From contig JANXAA010000147.1 of the NCBI GenBank assembly GCA_025061865.1, forward strand, positions 274 through 5,925: a stretch of DNA of 5,652 nucleotides. The letters are read 5' to 3'. The stretch's first letter is position 1. Every line of letters begins with the position of its first letter. A program made the position numbers and the translations under genes. The notes beneath the pieces were generated by a model. It ran no database searches. It saw only the letters and a program-made list of their open reading frames with translations, and had not been told where the DNA came from. Below, one piece after another: positions 1 through 5,652 of the stretch. This DNA is from Acidobacteriota bacterium. GTDB lineage: Bacteria > Acidobacteriota > HRBIN11.

Positions 1-1208
1 CGCATTTTGACGGGACGTTGGCCGGTCGGCTCGTCCTGACGGCCGGCCTCGGCGGGATGGGCGGTGCCCAGCCCCTGGCCTGCACGATGAACGGCGGCGT
101 CATGATCGCCGTCGAAGTCGATCCCCAGCGCATCCAGCGACGTATCGCCACGGGCTACCTCGACCGCTGGACAGCCGACCTCGACGAGGCCCTCCGATGG
201 GCGGACGAGGCCCGCCGGCAACGGGTCCCCCTGTCCATCGGCCTGCTCGGCAACGCGGCGACCATCTATCCCGAATTGGTCCGCCGGGGGATCATTCCTG
301 ACGTCGTCACCGACCAGACATCGGCCCACGACCCCTTGAACGGCTATGTTCCCGACCAGGTCTCCTACGAAGACGCGCTCCGTCTGCGACAGGCAGACCC
401 CCAGCGATATGTCTCGATGGCCTACGACGCGATGACCCGCCACTGTGCGGCGATGGTCCAGATGCACCGTCAGGGCGCCGTCGTCTTCGACTACGGGAAC
501 AACTTACGGGCGCAGGCCCAGAAGGCTGGCCTTGCCGATGCCTTTGCCTATCCTGGGTTCGTCCAGGCTTACATCCGACCGATGTTCTGCGAGGGCCGGG
601 GGCCCTTCCGGTGGGTGGCCCTGTCAGGCGACCCGACCGATATTTACCGCACAGACCAGGCGGTCCTTGAGCTGTTTCCCCACGACGAGACCCTCCGTCG
701 ATGGATCCCGATGGCTCAGCAGAAGGTCCGCTTTCAAGGCTTGCCGGCCCGTATCTGCTGGCTCGGCTACGGCGAACGGGCCGAGTTCGGCCTCCGCATC
801 CACGATTTGGTCGCTCGGGGTGCATTGAAGGCCCCTATCGTCATCGGACGGGACCACCTGGATGGAGGCTCGGTCGCTTCTCCCCACCGGGAGACCGAAG
901 GTATGCGGGACGGCTCCGATGCTATCGCCGACTGGCCGGTCTTGAATGCCCTTCTAAACGCTGTGGCTGGGGCCTCCTGGGTCGCCGTCCATCACGGCGG
1001 CGGCGTCGGCATCGGGTACTCGATCCACGCCGGCATGGTCATCGTCGCCGACGGGACGGCCGATGGAGCCCGGCGGCTCGAACGGGTCTTGACGACCGAC
1101 CCCGGGACCGCCATCTTGCGGCATGCCGATGCTGGCTATGAGCGGGCCATCGCCGTCGCCCGGGCCAAGGGCGTCCGAATTCCTATGGGTCCGGAAACGA
1201 AGGGATAA
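1..1208 (+). CDS. hutU: Urocanate hydratase (urocanase), 5'-truncated by window edge
   Basis: Cytosolic enzyme that hydrates urocanate to 4-imidazolone-5-propionate, the second step of histidine breakdown, using tightly bound NAD+ as an electrophilic cofactor. The reading frame is already open at base 3, with residues H-F-D-G-T before the TTG at 18, and these fit the family's HFxGxLxG segment. The TTG is therefore internal and the true start lies upstream. Visible motifs: the glycine-rich NAD-binding stretch TAGLGGMGGAQP (39-74), TSAHDPLNGY, FCEGRGPFRWVALSGDP (Cys codon 588-590), and the urocanase signature FQGLPARICW (732-761), whose Cys codon at 756-758 is the conserved active-site cysteine. 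HHGGGVGIGYSIHAG follows from 990. The end, VRIPMGPETKG, matches the usual family C-terminus. The 402 codons seen compare with about 550-560 for the family, so roughly 150 residues are missing. No other hut gene follows; partners such as hutH or hutI would have to be upstream or elsewhere. No damage is visible. Confidence 0.97.
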   Translation, partial: HFDGTLAGRLVLTAGLGGMGGAQPLACTMNGGVMIAVEVDPQRIQRRIATGYLDRWTADLDEALRWADEARRQRVPLSIGLLGNAATIYPELVRRGIIPDVVTDQTSAHDPLNGYVPDQVSYEDALRLRQADPQRYVSMAYDAMTRHCAAMVQMHRQGAVVFDYGNNLRAQAQKAGLADAFAYPGFVQAYIRPMFCEGRGPFRWVALSGDPTDIYRTDQAVLELFPHDETLRRWIPMAQQKVRFQGLPARICWLGYGERAEFGLRIHDLVARGALKAPIVIGRDHLDGGSVASPHRETEGMRDGSDAIADWPVLNALLNAVAGASWVAVHHGGGVGIGYSIHAGMVIVADGTADGARRLERVLTTDPGTAILRHADAGYERAIAVARAKGVRIPMGPETKG

Positions 1209-1468
1209 GCCGGGGTACGCCGTCGACGGGACAGGCGGCTTAGCATCGCTGAGCGCTCTACGAGCCAGGCGGAAAATCAGGCGCCGGGCTTACCGAGACA
1301 CTGCCCTCAAGTCGGCCACCCGGGGGTCTATCCATATCCACGGGAGTTCGCCCTGTCGATCGCCTGCAGTGCGGGTTTGCGAAACCTCGGGGTCCAGGAG
1401 TATAACGTTATCGACGGCGCGCCCGTGTATGCATCGATCCGGTCCTGTCGGGAAGACGATGAGCCTTA

Positions 1469-1497
1469 TATCCACTAAAGGAGTTAAGGAGTAGAAT
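1469..1497 (+). promoter_or_regulatory. Possible sigma70-type promoter for the permease gene
   Basis: TAGAAT at 1492-1497 matches the -10 consensus TATAAT at five of six positions. It lies 17 bases after TATCCA (1469-1474), which matches the -35 consensus TTGACA at only three of six. The patch is the most A/T-rich part of this gap and would give a leader of about 190 bases before the permease start, including the palindromes and stem-loop at 1564-1684. The call is weak because such matches occur by chance and the organism's promoter consensus is unknown. Confidence 0.22.
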
Positions 1498-1563
1498 CAT
1501 TTCTGGCGACCCTGCCGGAGACGGAGTTAGGTGATACGGGTCGCCGGCGCCGTCGGCCATCTC

Positions 1564-1595
1564 CCAGGCAAGACGCCTGGACTCCAGGCCTGGAG
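1564..1595. repeat. Palindromic cluster of CCAGGC/GCCTGG units
   Basis: Two adjacent dyads are seen. CCAGGC (1564-1569) and GCCTGG (1575-1580) form a 6-bp stem with a 5-base loop. One base later CTCCAGGCCTGGAG (1582-1595) is a perfect 14-base palindrome. The same hexamer core occurs in both, so alternative pairings are possible. There is no T-run after either stem, so an ordinary intrinsic terminator is unlikely. Density and position in a gene gap resemble dispersed extragenic palindromic (REP-like) elements, but that is inference because only one copy is visible here. Confidence 0.6.
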
Positions 1596-1638
1596 CCTGC
1601 GCCACCCTTTCGTGCAACCGACCGGTTAGAGGAATGAT

Positions 1639-1684
1639 CCTGGGCAGATGGGCAGGTCGGCCGACCATCTGCTGGAAACCCAGG
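1639..1684 (+). promoter_or_regulatory. Predicted RNA stem-loop overlapping the permease ribosome binding site
   Basis: Two nested stems can form. The outer stem pairs CCTGGG (1639-1644) with CCCAGG (1679-1684). The inner stem pairs CAGATGG (1645-1651) with CCATCTG (1665-1671). The arms are continuous on the 5' side and separated by seven bases (1672-1678) on the 3' side. Within this lies a competing 12-base palindrome, GGTCGGCCGACC (1655-1666). The 3' outer arm takes up most of AGGG (1682-1685), the best Shine-Dalgarno candidate for the GTG start at 1692, so the fold could limit translation initiation. Pairing is read directly from the sequence; any regulatory role is inference. Confidence 0.4.
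1640..1663 (+). repeat. Short 8-nt-period repeat, ATGGGCAG-type
   Basis: Three consecutive 8-base units are seen: CTGGGCAG, ATGGGCAG and GTCGGCCG. The same unit types occur in the opposite orientation in the gap before the Lon-like gene (3624-3663). The 15-mer GGGCAGATGGGCAGG at 1642-1656 is exactly the reverse complement of 3631-3645. It forms the 5' side of the stem-loop before the permease gene. Confidence 0.5.
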
Positions 1685-1691
1685 GAAAGCG
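1682..1691 (+). promoter_or_regulatory. Weak ribosome binding site deciding the GTG start at 1692
   Basis: AGGG at 1682-1685 lies six bases before the GTG at 1692. The permease frame has an in-frame stop at 1635-1637 and no ATG, GTG or TTG of good context between it and 1692, which makes GTG the best start. The site is weak compared with a full AGGAGG and may be masked by the stem-loop at 1639-1684. Confidence 0.45.
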
Positions 1692-3374
1692 GTGTGGGAA
1701 CTGGGGGCGCTCGTAACGTTGCACGTCCGGCAGGCGTATCACCGATGGCGGACTTGGCCCCATCGATGGGCGTGGACGCTCTTCGGGATAGCCGTCGCCT
1801 TCGTCTTTGGTGTCCTCCTGCTGACCTTCTTTGCCCGCACCTTCCACTACCTGAATCAGCTTCCGGAATTTACCCGCCCCTTCGTGATGGGTTTCCTCCA
1901 ACGCCTGATGGCGGCCCTCCTGTTAGCCCTGACGACGATGGTCTTCCTCAGTAGCGTCCTCAATGCCCTTAGCCTGCTGTACCTGAGGGATGACCTCGAG
2001 TTCCTGCTGGCCTTGCCGGTCCGGCGTTCCGTCGTGCTGGGATGGCGGACCCTGGGGGTCGTCTTCCAAAGCACTTACATGGTCTATCTCGTAATGATCC
2101 CCGTCTGGCTGGCCATGGTCTGGAAGTTGGACCTTCCGGTCCGCTTCGTGGGCTGGGCCTTTCTGACGATGAGTCTATACGTCGTGCCTGTGGTCCTACT
2201 CGGCGTGGCGGCGACGAGCGTCCTGGTCCGGGTCTTTCCAGTCCGGCGGCTCCACCAATTCGTGACGGTCCTCCTGGGGGTAGTTGTAGCGGGCCTACTG
2301 TTTTACATACGGATGATGCGGCCGGAGCAGTGGGTCCGTCCCTTGGAGCCCGGCGAGCTATGGGGCCTGCTTCGTCAGTTAGAGACGCCCGGGTCGGCCT
2401 GGCTTCCCTACGGGTGGGCCTCAGTCGCCATGCTGGCCCCCTTTGTTCAGCCCGCCTGGATGACCCAAGTGTCCCACGCGGGGCCGGCCTTAATAGCGTG
2501 GGGCGTGGCCGTTCCGGCCCTGGCATGGGCTGTGGCCCGTCGGACTTTCTATGGGAGCTGGTTGAAGGCTCGGGAGGCCCTCAGCCGTATCGGCCGTCGG
2601 TCCCGGCGGGCCCATCGGGGACTCCGATCGTCGAGTGTGAACTTGTGGCTCCTGGCCAAGGAGTGGTGGTTCTTCTCTCGAGACCCGGCCCAATGGGGTC
2701 ATTTCCTCTTGGTCGGGGCCGTCCTGGCCGTGTACTTCTTCAACGTCCGACTGATTCCGATACCCCATCCGGCGATGGCCTATTTCGTTTGGACCCTGAA
2801 CGTAGCGATGACCGGCTTTATCCTGAGCGCCCTGGCGGCCCGGTTCGTCTTGCCGGCCTTTAGTAACGACGGGCCGGCCTACTGGTTGTTGTATGTACTC
2901 CCCCTCGACCCGGGGCGTGTCTACTGGATCCGGTGGGGCTTCTACACGGTCAGCCTAACGGTCGTGAGCGAGGTCCTCCTCCTGGGGAGCCTGCGGCTTC
3001 AGCGGCTGTCTCACCCGGCCTTTGTCGCCTTAAACGCATACATGGCCCTGGCCCTGGCCGTCGTCCTGGGCACGATGGCCCTGACGGCAGGCGTCCGTTT
3101 CCGCCGCCATGAGGATGCGCATGCCTCGGTCCGTCTGGCCGTCGGGGCCGGGGGTCTGCTTTACATGCTGGTCGGATTCCTATGGGTCGTCTGGACCCTG
3201 GCGGCGGCCCTACCGTGGGTGTGGTTCCACGTCCGGGCTGAATGGTGGGGTGGTCGGGCCCCTCTGTGGGTCTATGGCCTTTTGGGCTTGCACGGCCTGA
3301 GTACTATCATAAGTACCATCGGCCTGATGCGTCGGGGTCTGGCCGAGAGCCGGACCCCACCGATGTACGCGTGA
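1692..3374 (+). CDS. Putative ABC exporter / ABC-2 type permease, polytopic membrane protein
   Basis: A 560-residue integral membrane protein with about 12 hydrophobic segments, near residues 27-48, 71-97, 121-143, 153-180, 188-206, 262-281, 337-352, 365-387, 413-432, 445-467, 485-510 and 525-545. The arrangement resembles the large putative ABC exporter permeases. After the second segment comes LYLRDDLEFLLALPVRR (97-112), the usual charged L..DDLE.LL..PV element. Midway, a basic cytoplasmic loop (291-314) leads into LLAKEWWFFSRDPAQW (320-335), the K-E-W..F.RDP.QW element that starts the second half. YWLLYVLPLDPGRVYW (397-412) follows as a repeat of the first element, so the protein looks like two related halves. 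The family would export an unknown substrate using a separate cytoplasmic ATPase, but no ATPase gene is in the window, and gaps of 483 and 311 bases flank it. No Walker motifs are present in the protein itself. Start is GTG with weak AGGG; the stop is TGA, followed directly by TAG. Family assignment is from pattern recognition; the substrate cannot be inferred. Confidence 0.75.
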   Translation: MWELGALVTLHVRQAYHRWRTWPHRWAWTLFGIAVAFVFGVLLLTFFARTFHYLNQLPEFTRPFVMGFLQRLMAALLLALTTMVFLSSVLNALSLLYLRDDLEFLLALPVRRSVVLGWRTLGVVFQSTYMVYLVMIPVWLAMVWKLDLPVRFVGWAFLTMSLYVVPVVLLGVAATSVLVRVFPVRRLHQFVTVLLGVVVAGLLFYIRMMRPEQWVRPLEPGELWGLLRQLETPGSAWLPYGWASVAMLAPFVQPAWMTQVSHAGPALIAWGVAVPALAWAVARRTFYGSWLKAREALSRIGRRSRRAHRGLRSSSVNLWLLAKEWWFFSRDPAQWGHFLLVGAVLAVYFFNVRLIPIPHPAMAYFVWTLNVAMTGFILSALAARFVLPAFSNDGPAYWLLYVLPLDPGRVYWIRWGFYTVSLTVVSEVLLLGSLRLQRLSHPAFVALNAYMALALAVVLGTMALTAGVRFRRHEDAHASVRLAVGAGGLLYMLVGFLWVVWTLAAALPWVWFHVRAEWWGGRAPLWVYGLLGLHGLSTIISTIGLMRRGLAESRTPPMYA

Positions 3375-3482
3375 TAGGGCGGTCGGGCGTTCGGTGAGTA
3401 GGCAGGGGCCGGTCGGGGCCATGGAGTGGGGATGGCGTGGACGGGGAAGGGAGAAGATTTTTATCCGTATGCCGCCATCCCT

Positions 3483-3496
3483 CGGGGCCGGCCCCG
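3483..3496. repeat. 14-base G+C palindrome
   Basis: CGGGGCCGGCCCCG is a perfect palindrome. It could be a binding site for a dimeric protein or a cruciform-prone sequence, but in G+C-rich DNA a chance origin cannot be excluded. Confidence 0.35.
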
Positions 3497-3511
3497 TCCT
3501 GGACTGCCGGG

Positions 3512-3529
3512 CCAGAGACGGGACTCTGG
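3512..3529. repeat. Inverted repeat CCAGAG / CTCTGG
   Basis: CCAGAG (3512-3517) and CTCTGG (3524-3529) are perfect 6-bp arms around a 6-base loop, ACGGGA. With no T-run after it, it is not a standard intrinsic terminator, although it lies about 140 bases behind the permease stop. Confidence 0.35.
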
Positions 3530-3585
3530 ACCGACCCGCAGGCTGGGGGACAGGCCGCGCCCTTCGGCCCCGGGGGGCGGTGCCC

Positions 3586-3618
3586 GAATCGAAGAAACGA
3601 CTTCCCTCTCTTCGATTC
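3586..3618 (+). promoter_or_regulatory. Perfect 10-bp inverted repeat upstream of the Lon-like gene
   Basis: GAATCGAAGA (3586-3595) and TCTTCGATTC (3609-3618) are exact reverse complements, separated by 13 bases. This is the longest separated-arm inverted repeat I found in the window and it is less G+C-rich than its surroundings, so chance is less likely. It ends 68 bases before the ATG at 3686. It may be an operator for a dimeric regulator of the protease gene or an RNA hairpin in its leader. CGATTC in the 3' arm (3613-3618) can instead pair with GAATCG at 3661-3666, and CCGAATCG is directly repeated at 3584-3591 and 3659-3666. The function is inferred. Confidence 0.45.
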
Positions 3619-3623
3619 CCCAC

Positions 3624-3663
3624 CTGCCGCCCTGCCCATCTGCCCATCTACCGACCTGCCGAA
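3624..3663 (-). repeat. Tandem 8-nt-period repeat, five units
   Basis: On the + strand five consecutive units read CTGCCGCC, CTGCCCAT, CTGCCCAT, CTACCGAC and CTGCCGAA; two are identical and the others keep the CT-CC core. The reverse complement (ATGGGCAG, GTCGGTAG and so on) matches the shorter array at 1640-1663, hence the strand given. The array ends 22 bases before the Lon-like ATG and abuts its ribosome binding site. Confidence 0.55.
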
Positions 3664-3673
3664 TCGTCCCTTT

Positions 3674-3685
3674 GAGGTTACCGTG
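3674..3685 (+). promoter_or_regulatory. Ribosome binding site of the Lon-like gene
   Basis: GAGGT (3674-3678) is seven bases before ATG at 3686. A GTG at 3683-3685 is directly in front in the same frame but only four bases from GAGGT, so ATG is preferred. The choice changes the protein by one residue. Confidence 0.6.
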
Positions 3686-5652
3686 ATGGACTTCACACCG
3701 TGGCGTGTGCCGCCCGCTGAGCTTCGGGTTCAGATCTCTTTAGAGGAGTATGGGCCCCTGGAGACGACGGCTCCGATCCGGGCACCGGTCCACGTCATCC
3801 AACAGAGCCGAGCTTTCGAAGCACTCCGGATCGGCCTCGAGCAGACGAGTCCCGGTTTCCACATTTTCGTCGTCGGGCCGGCCGGGACGGGCCGCCGGAC
3901 GTTAACCCGTCAGTACGTCGAGCAGTGGGCCCGCACGCGACCGACGCCCCCGGACCTGTGCTATGTCTACAACTTTGAAGATCCCGACATCCCGATGGCC
4001 CTCGTCCTACCGACGGGCCGGGCCGCCCACCTGCGGGACGAGATGCGTCAGTTCCGCCGGGCCATCCAAGAGCAACTCCCCCGAATCTTCGAGAGCCCCG
4101 ACTACGAGGAGTTCCGTCAGCAGGTCCAGCGGGAGCTGAATCAGAAACAGCAGGAGGCCTTCGAGCGGCTCCAGGGGCGGGCCCGGGCTTTAGGATTCTT
4201 CATCATTTCGACGGATGCAGGTCTCCGGCCGGTCCCCCTTTGGCAGGGTAAGCCGATGACGCCGGACGTCTTCCTGTCGCTGCCCGACTCGGTCCGCCAG
4301 GAGCTCGGCAAGCAGGAAGCCCTGGTCCTCCAGATGATTCAGGAGTTCCTGAAGGAACAGCGCCGTCTCCAACGGGAGGCTACCGAGCGGGTCCGGCAGC
4401 GGGAGCGAGAGATGGTCCAACAGTTCCTCCAACCTTACCTGTTCGACTTAGTGGAGGAGTACCGGGACCAGCCGAAGGTAGCTCGCTGGATCGAGATAAT
4501 CCAGCAGGACTTCATGAACAATCTTATGGAGGTCATCCAAGCCATCCAGGCCGTCCAGCAGGGCGTCAAGACGGGGACATACCTGGACCGGTATGACGTC
4601 AACATCCTGGTGTCCCATGCCAGTCGGCCGGGGGCGCCCGTCGTATACGAGACGAATCCCACCTTCTACAACCTGTTCGGTCGGATCGAACGCCGAGCCG
4701 TCGAGGGCTTTTATGTGACGGACTTCACGTTGATCAAACCGGGGAGCCTCCATCGGGCCAACGGAGGAGTTCTCATCATTGAAGCCCTCGAAATGTTCAA
4801 GTACCCCCTCGTGTGGGACACCCTCAAGCGGGTCCTCCAGCACGGAGAGCTGGGCATCGAGGACTATGGCCAACAGTTCAGCCTCATCCCCCTGGCGACC
4901 CTCCGGCCCGAGCCTATCCAGATTCAGGTCAAGGTCATCCTCATCGGCCCCGCCTGGCTGTATCAGCTGCTATACCTCTTAGATGAAGACTTCGGGAAGC
5001 TGTTTAAGATCAGGGCCGAGTTCCAGACGACCTTTGAGGTTCGACAGGGCGGCGTCGAGGACACAGTCCGCTTCATCGGCCGGGTCTGTCATGAGGAGGG
5101 CCTCCTGCCCCTGAATCGGGAAGCCCTCCAGGAGGTCTTAACCTATAGTAGTCGCCTGGCCGGAGACCGGGAGGAGCTGTCGGCCCGCTTCGGCGAAATC
5201 GCTGACCTCGTCCGGGAAGCTTCGTACTGGGCCCAAGGGGAAGGTCGGTCCGTCGTCGACGGGGAGGCCATTCGGAAGACGCTCGAACAGCGCCGCTACC
5301 GAAATAACCTACTCGAGGAACGCGTCCAGAAACTCATCGACCGGGACGTCCTCTTCGTGGATACTCAGGGCGACCGTATCGGCCAGGTCAACGGCCTGGC
5401 CGTGTACGTCATCGGCGGGTACGAATTCGGCAAGCCGAGTCGCATTACGGCCTCCGTCGGCGTCGGTCGGGAGGGTATCATCAATATCGAGCGGCAAGTC
5501 CGCCTGAGCGGGCCGATCCATGATAAGGGCGTCCTGATTCTGTCGGGCTACTTGAAGAACGTCTTTGCCCGTAACAAGCCGTTGAGCCTGACGGCCAGCA
5601 TCTGCTTCGAGCAGTCCTACGAGGGCGTCGAGGGTGACAGCGCCTCCTTGGC
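3686..5652 (+). CDS. ATP-dependent Lon-like protease (AAA_32/LonB-type), 3'-truncated by window edge
   Basis: A cytosolic AAA+ protease subunit, expected to form a ring, unfold proteins with ATP and cut them with a Ser-Lys dyad. 655 codons are seen without a stop; relatives are about 780-820 residues, so roughly 130-160 are missing. Residues 33-110 start the ATPase, with the P-loop GPAGTGRRT (64-72); Arg stands where Lys is canonical. Residues 115-295 are a charged, Gln/Glu/Arg-rich helical insertion typical of this group. The ATPase resumes with GAPVVYETNPTFYNLFGRIE (316-335) and LHRANGGVLIIEALEM (355-370), the Walker B region with Glu366 where Asp is usual. KVILIGPAWLYQLLYLLDED (416-435) is the sensor-1 region and LFKIRAEF (439-446) follows. 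The protease domain begins near 545 with GQVNGLAVYVIGGYEFGKPS (566-585), then RITASVG, IHDKGVLILSGYL and FEQSYEGVEGDSAS (641-654); Ser652 of GDSAS is the expected nucleophile. The lysine partner lies beyond the window. The absence of a Lon N-terminal substrate domain separates it from classic LonA. It stands alone behind a 311-base gap with its own binding site. Confidence 0.93.
   Translation, partial: MDFTPWRVPPAELRVQISLEEYGPLETTAPIRAPVHVIQQSRAFEALRIGLEQTSPGFHIFVVGPAGTGRRTLTRQYVEQWARTRPTPPDLCYVYNFEDPDIPMALVLPTGRAAHLRDEMRQFRRAIQEQLPRIFESPDYEEFRQQVQRELNQKQQEAFERLQGRARALGFFIISTDAGLRPVPLWQGKPMTPDVFLSLPDSVRQELGKQEALVLQMIQEFLKEQRRLQREATERVRQREREMVQQFLQPYLFDLVEEYRDQPKVARWIEIIQQDFMNNLMEVIQAIQAVQQGVKTGTYLDRYDVNILVSHASRPGAPVVYETNPTFYNLFGRIERRAVEGFYVTDFTLIKPGSLHRANGGVLIIEALEMFKYPLVWDTLKRVLQHGELGIEDYGQQFSLIPLATLRPEPIQIQVKVILIGPAWLYQLLYLLDEDFGKLFKIRAEFQTTFEVRQGGVEDTVRFIGRVCHEEGLLPLNREALQEVLTYSSRLAGDREELSARFGEIADLVREASYWAQGEGRSVVDGEAIRKTLEQRRYRNNLLEERVQKLIDRDVLFVDTQGDRIGQVNGLAVYVIGGYEFGKPSRITASVGVGREGIINIERQVRLSGPIHDKGVLILSGYLKNVFARNKPLSLTASICFEQSYEGVEGDSASL

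Larger units (their letters stand above)
1209..1691. other. Intergenic region between hutU and the permease gene
   Basis: I see no convincing gene in these 483 bases. The hutU frame stays open for 89 codons after its TAA, up to a second TAA at 1476-1478, but without a good start or recognisable domain. Clear intrinsic terminators (stem followed by a T-run) are absent behind hutU. An A/T-richer patch at about 1466-1500 carries two Shine-Dalgarno-like strings, AAAGGAG and AAGGAG, with no open frame of useful length behind them. The second half (1560-1691) is rich in inverted repeats, described separately. Confidence 0.6.
3375..3685. other. Intergenic region between the permease and Lon-like genes
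   Basis: No convincing gene is seen in these 311 bases. Open frames on both strands here encode low-complexity Pro/Arg/Gly-rich products with no domain, and they run through the repeats. An A/T-rich island, AGATTTTTATCC (3455-3466), is the only plausible promoter patch: TGGACG (3438-3443) and TTATCC (3461-3466) are spaced 17 bases, but the match is poor. The rest holds several perfect inverted repeats and an 8-nt-period repeat, described separately. No stem followed by a T-run is seen as a terminator for the permease gene. Confidence 0.6.

Noticed and set aside
18..1208. TTG at 18 as the start of hutU
   Set aside because: The frame is open from base 3 and the preceding residues fit the family; essential N-terminal sequence is missing, so the TTG is internal.
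1123..1494. 123-codon plus-strand frame spanning the hutU end and the gap
   Set aside because: It starts inside the conserved hutU C-terminus in another frame and is Ser/Arg/Pro-rich without recognisable domains.
1477..1535. Small gene behind the AAAGGAG/AAGGAG strings
   Set aside because: No ATG, GTG or TTG lies at suitable spacing with a lasting frame; an ATT-started frame stops after about 11 codons.
2042..2863. 273-codon plus-strand open frame inside the permease gene
   Set aside because: A shifted-frame shadow in G+C-rich DNA: Gly/Pro/Arg/Ser-rich, no domain, while the permease frame has clear membrane segments and motifs.
3624..3663. CRISPR array
   Set aside because: Units are only 8 bases with no spacers; this is a simple tandem repeat.
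3394..3686. Plus-strand small open frames at 3394-3675 and 3426-3686
   Set aside because: Composition is low-complexity, frames run through the repeats, and no good ribosome binding site precedes them.
3307..3696. Minus-strand open frames in the gap before the Lon-like gene (3210-3647 and 3307-3696)
   Set aside because: They encode low-complexity Pro/Arg/Gly-rich sequence, overlap the permease end and run through tandem repeats; no domain or credible start context.
4190..4873. Minus-strand open frames opposite the Lon-like gene (4190-4432, 4435-4662, 4448-4873, 5309-5521)
   Set aside because: They mirror the coding strand of a strongly supported protease frame and show no independent family features.

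Overview
The window is G+C-rich bacterial DNA. It holds three protein-coding genes, all on the + strand, and two non-coding gaps of about 480 and 310 bases. Dense coding, GTG/ATG starts behind short Shine-Dalgarno-like sequences and a strong preference for G/C-ending codons point to a bacterium. No rRNA, tRNA or diagnostic marker is present, so the lineage cannot be fixed. The families are compatible with many soil, aquatic or thermal-environment bacteria.

Layout. (1) 1-1208: the C-terminal roughly two thirds of urocanate hydratase (hutU), the second step of histidine degradation; its start lies before the window. (2) 1209-1691: a gap without a convincing gene, containing a weak promoter-like site, a cluster of CCAGGC/GCCTGG palindromes, a short 8-nt-period repeat and a predicted stem-loop whose 3' arm covers the ribosome binding site of the next gene. 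(3) 1692-3374: a complete 560-residue polytopic membrane protein of the putative ABC exporter / ABC-2 permease kind, with no ATPase gene beside it. (4) 3375-3685: a second gap with several perfect inverted repeats and an 8-nt-period tandem repeat related, in opposite orientation, to the one in the first gap. (5) 3686-5652: the first 655 codons of an ATP-dependent Lon-like protease of the bacterial AAA_32/LonB-like type. The window ends just after the catalytic serine motif, so this large gene has no stop codon in view.

The genes do not form an obvious functional unit: histidine catabolism, membrane export and protein quality control are separated by gaps of more than 300 bases, which suggests independent transcription. 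I found no convincing new multi-gene system. The most unusual material is in the gaps: related short repeats of opposite orientation just before two unrelated genes, and inverted repeats positioned where they could affect translation or transcription.
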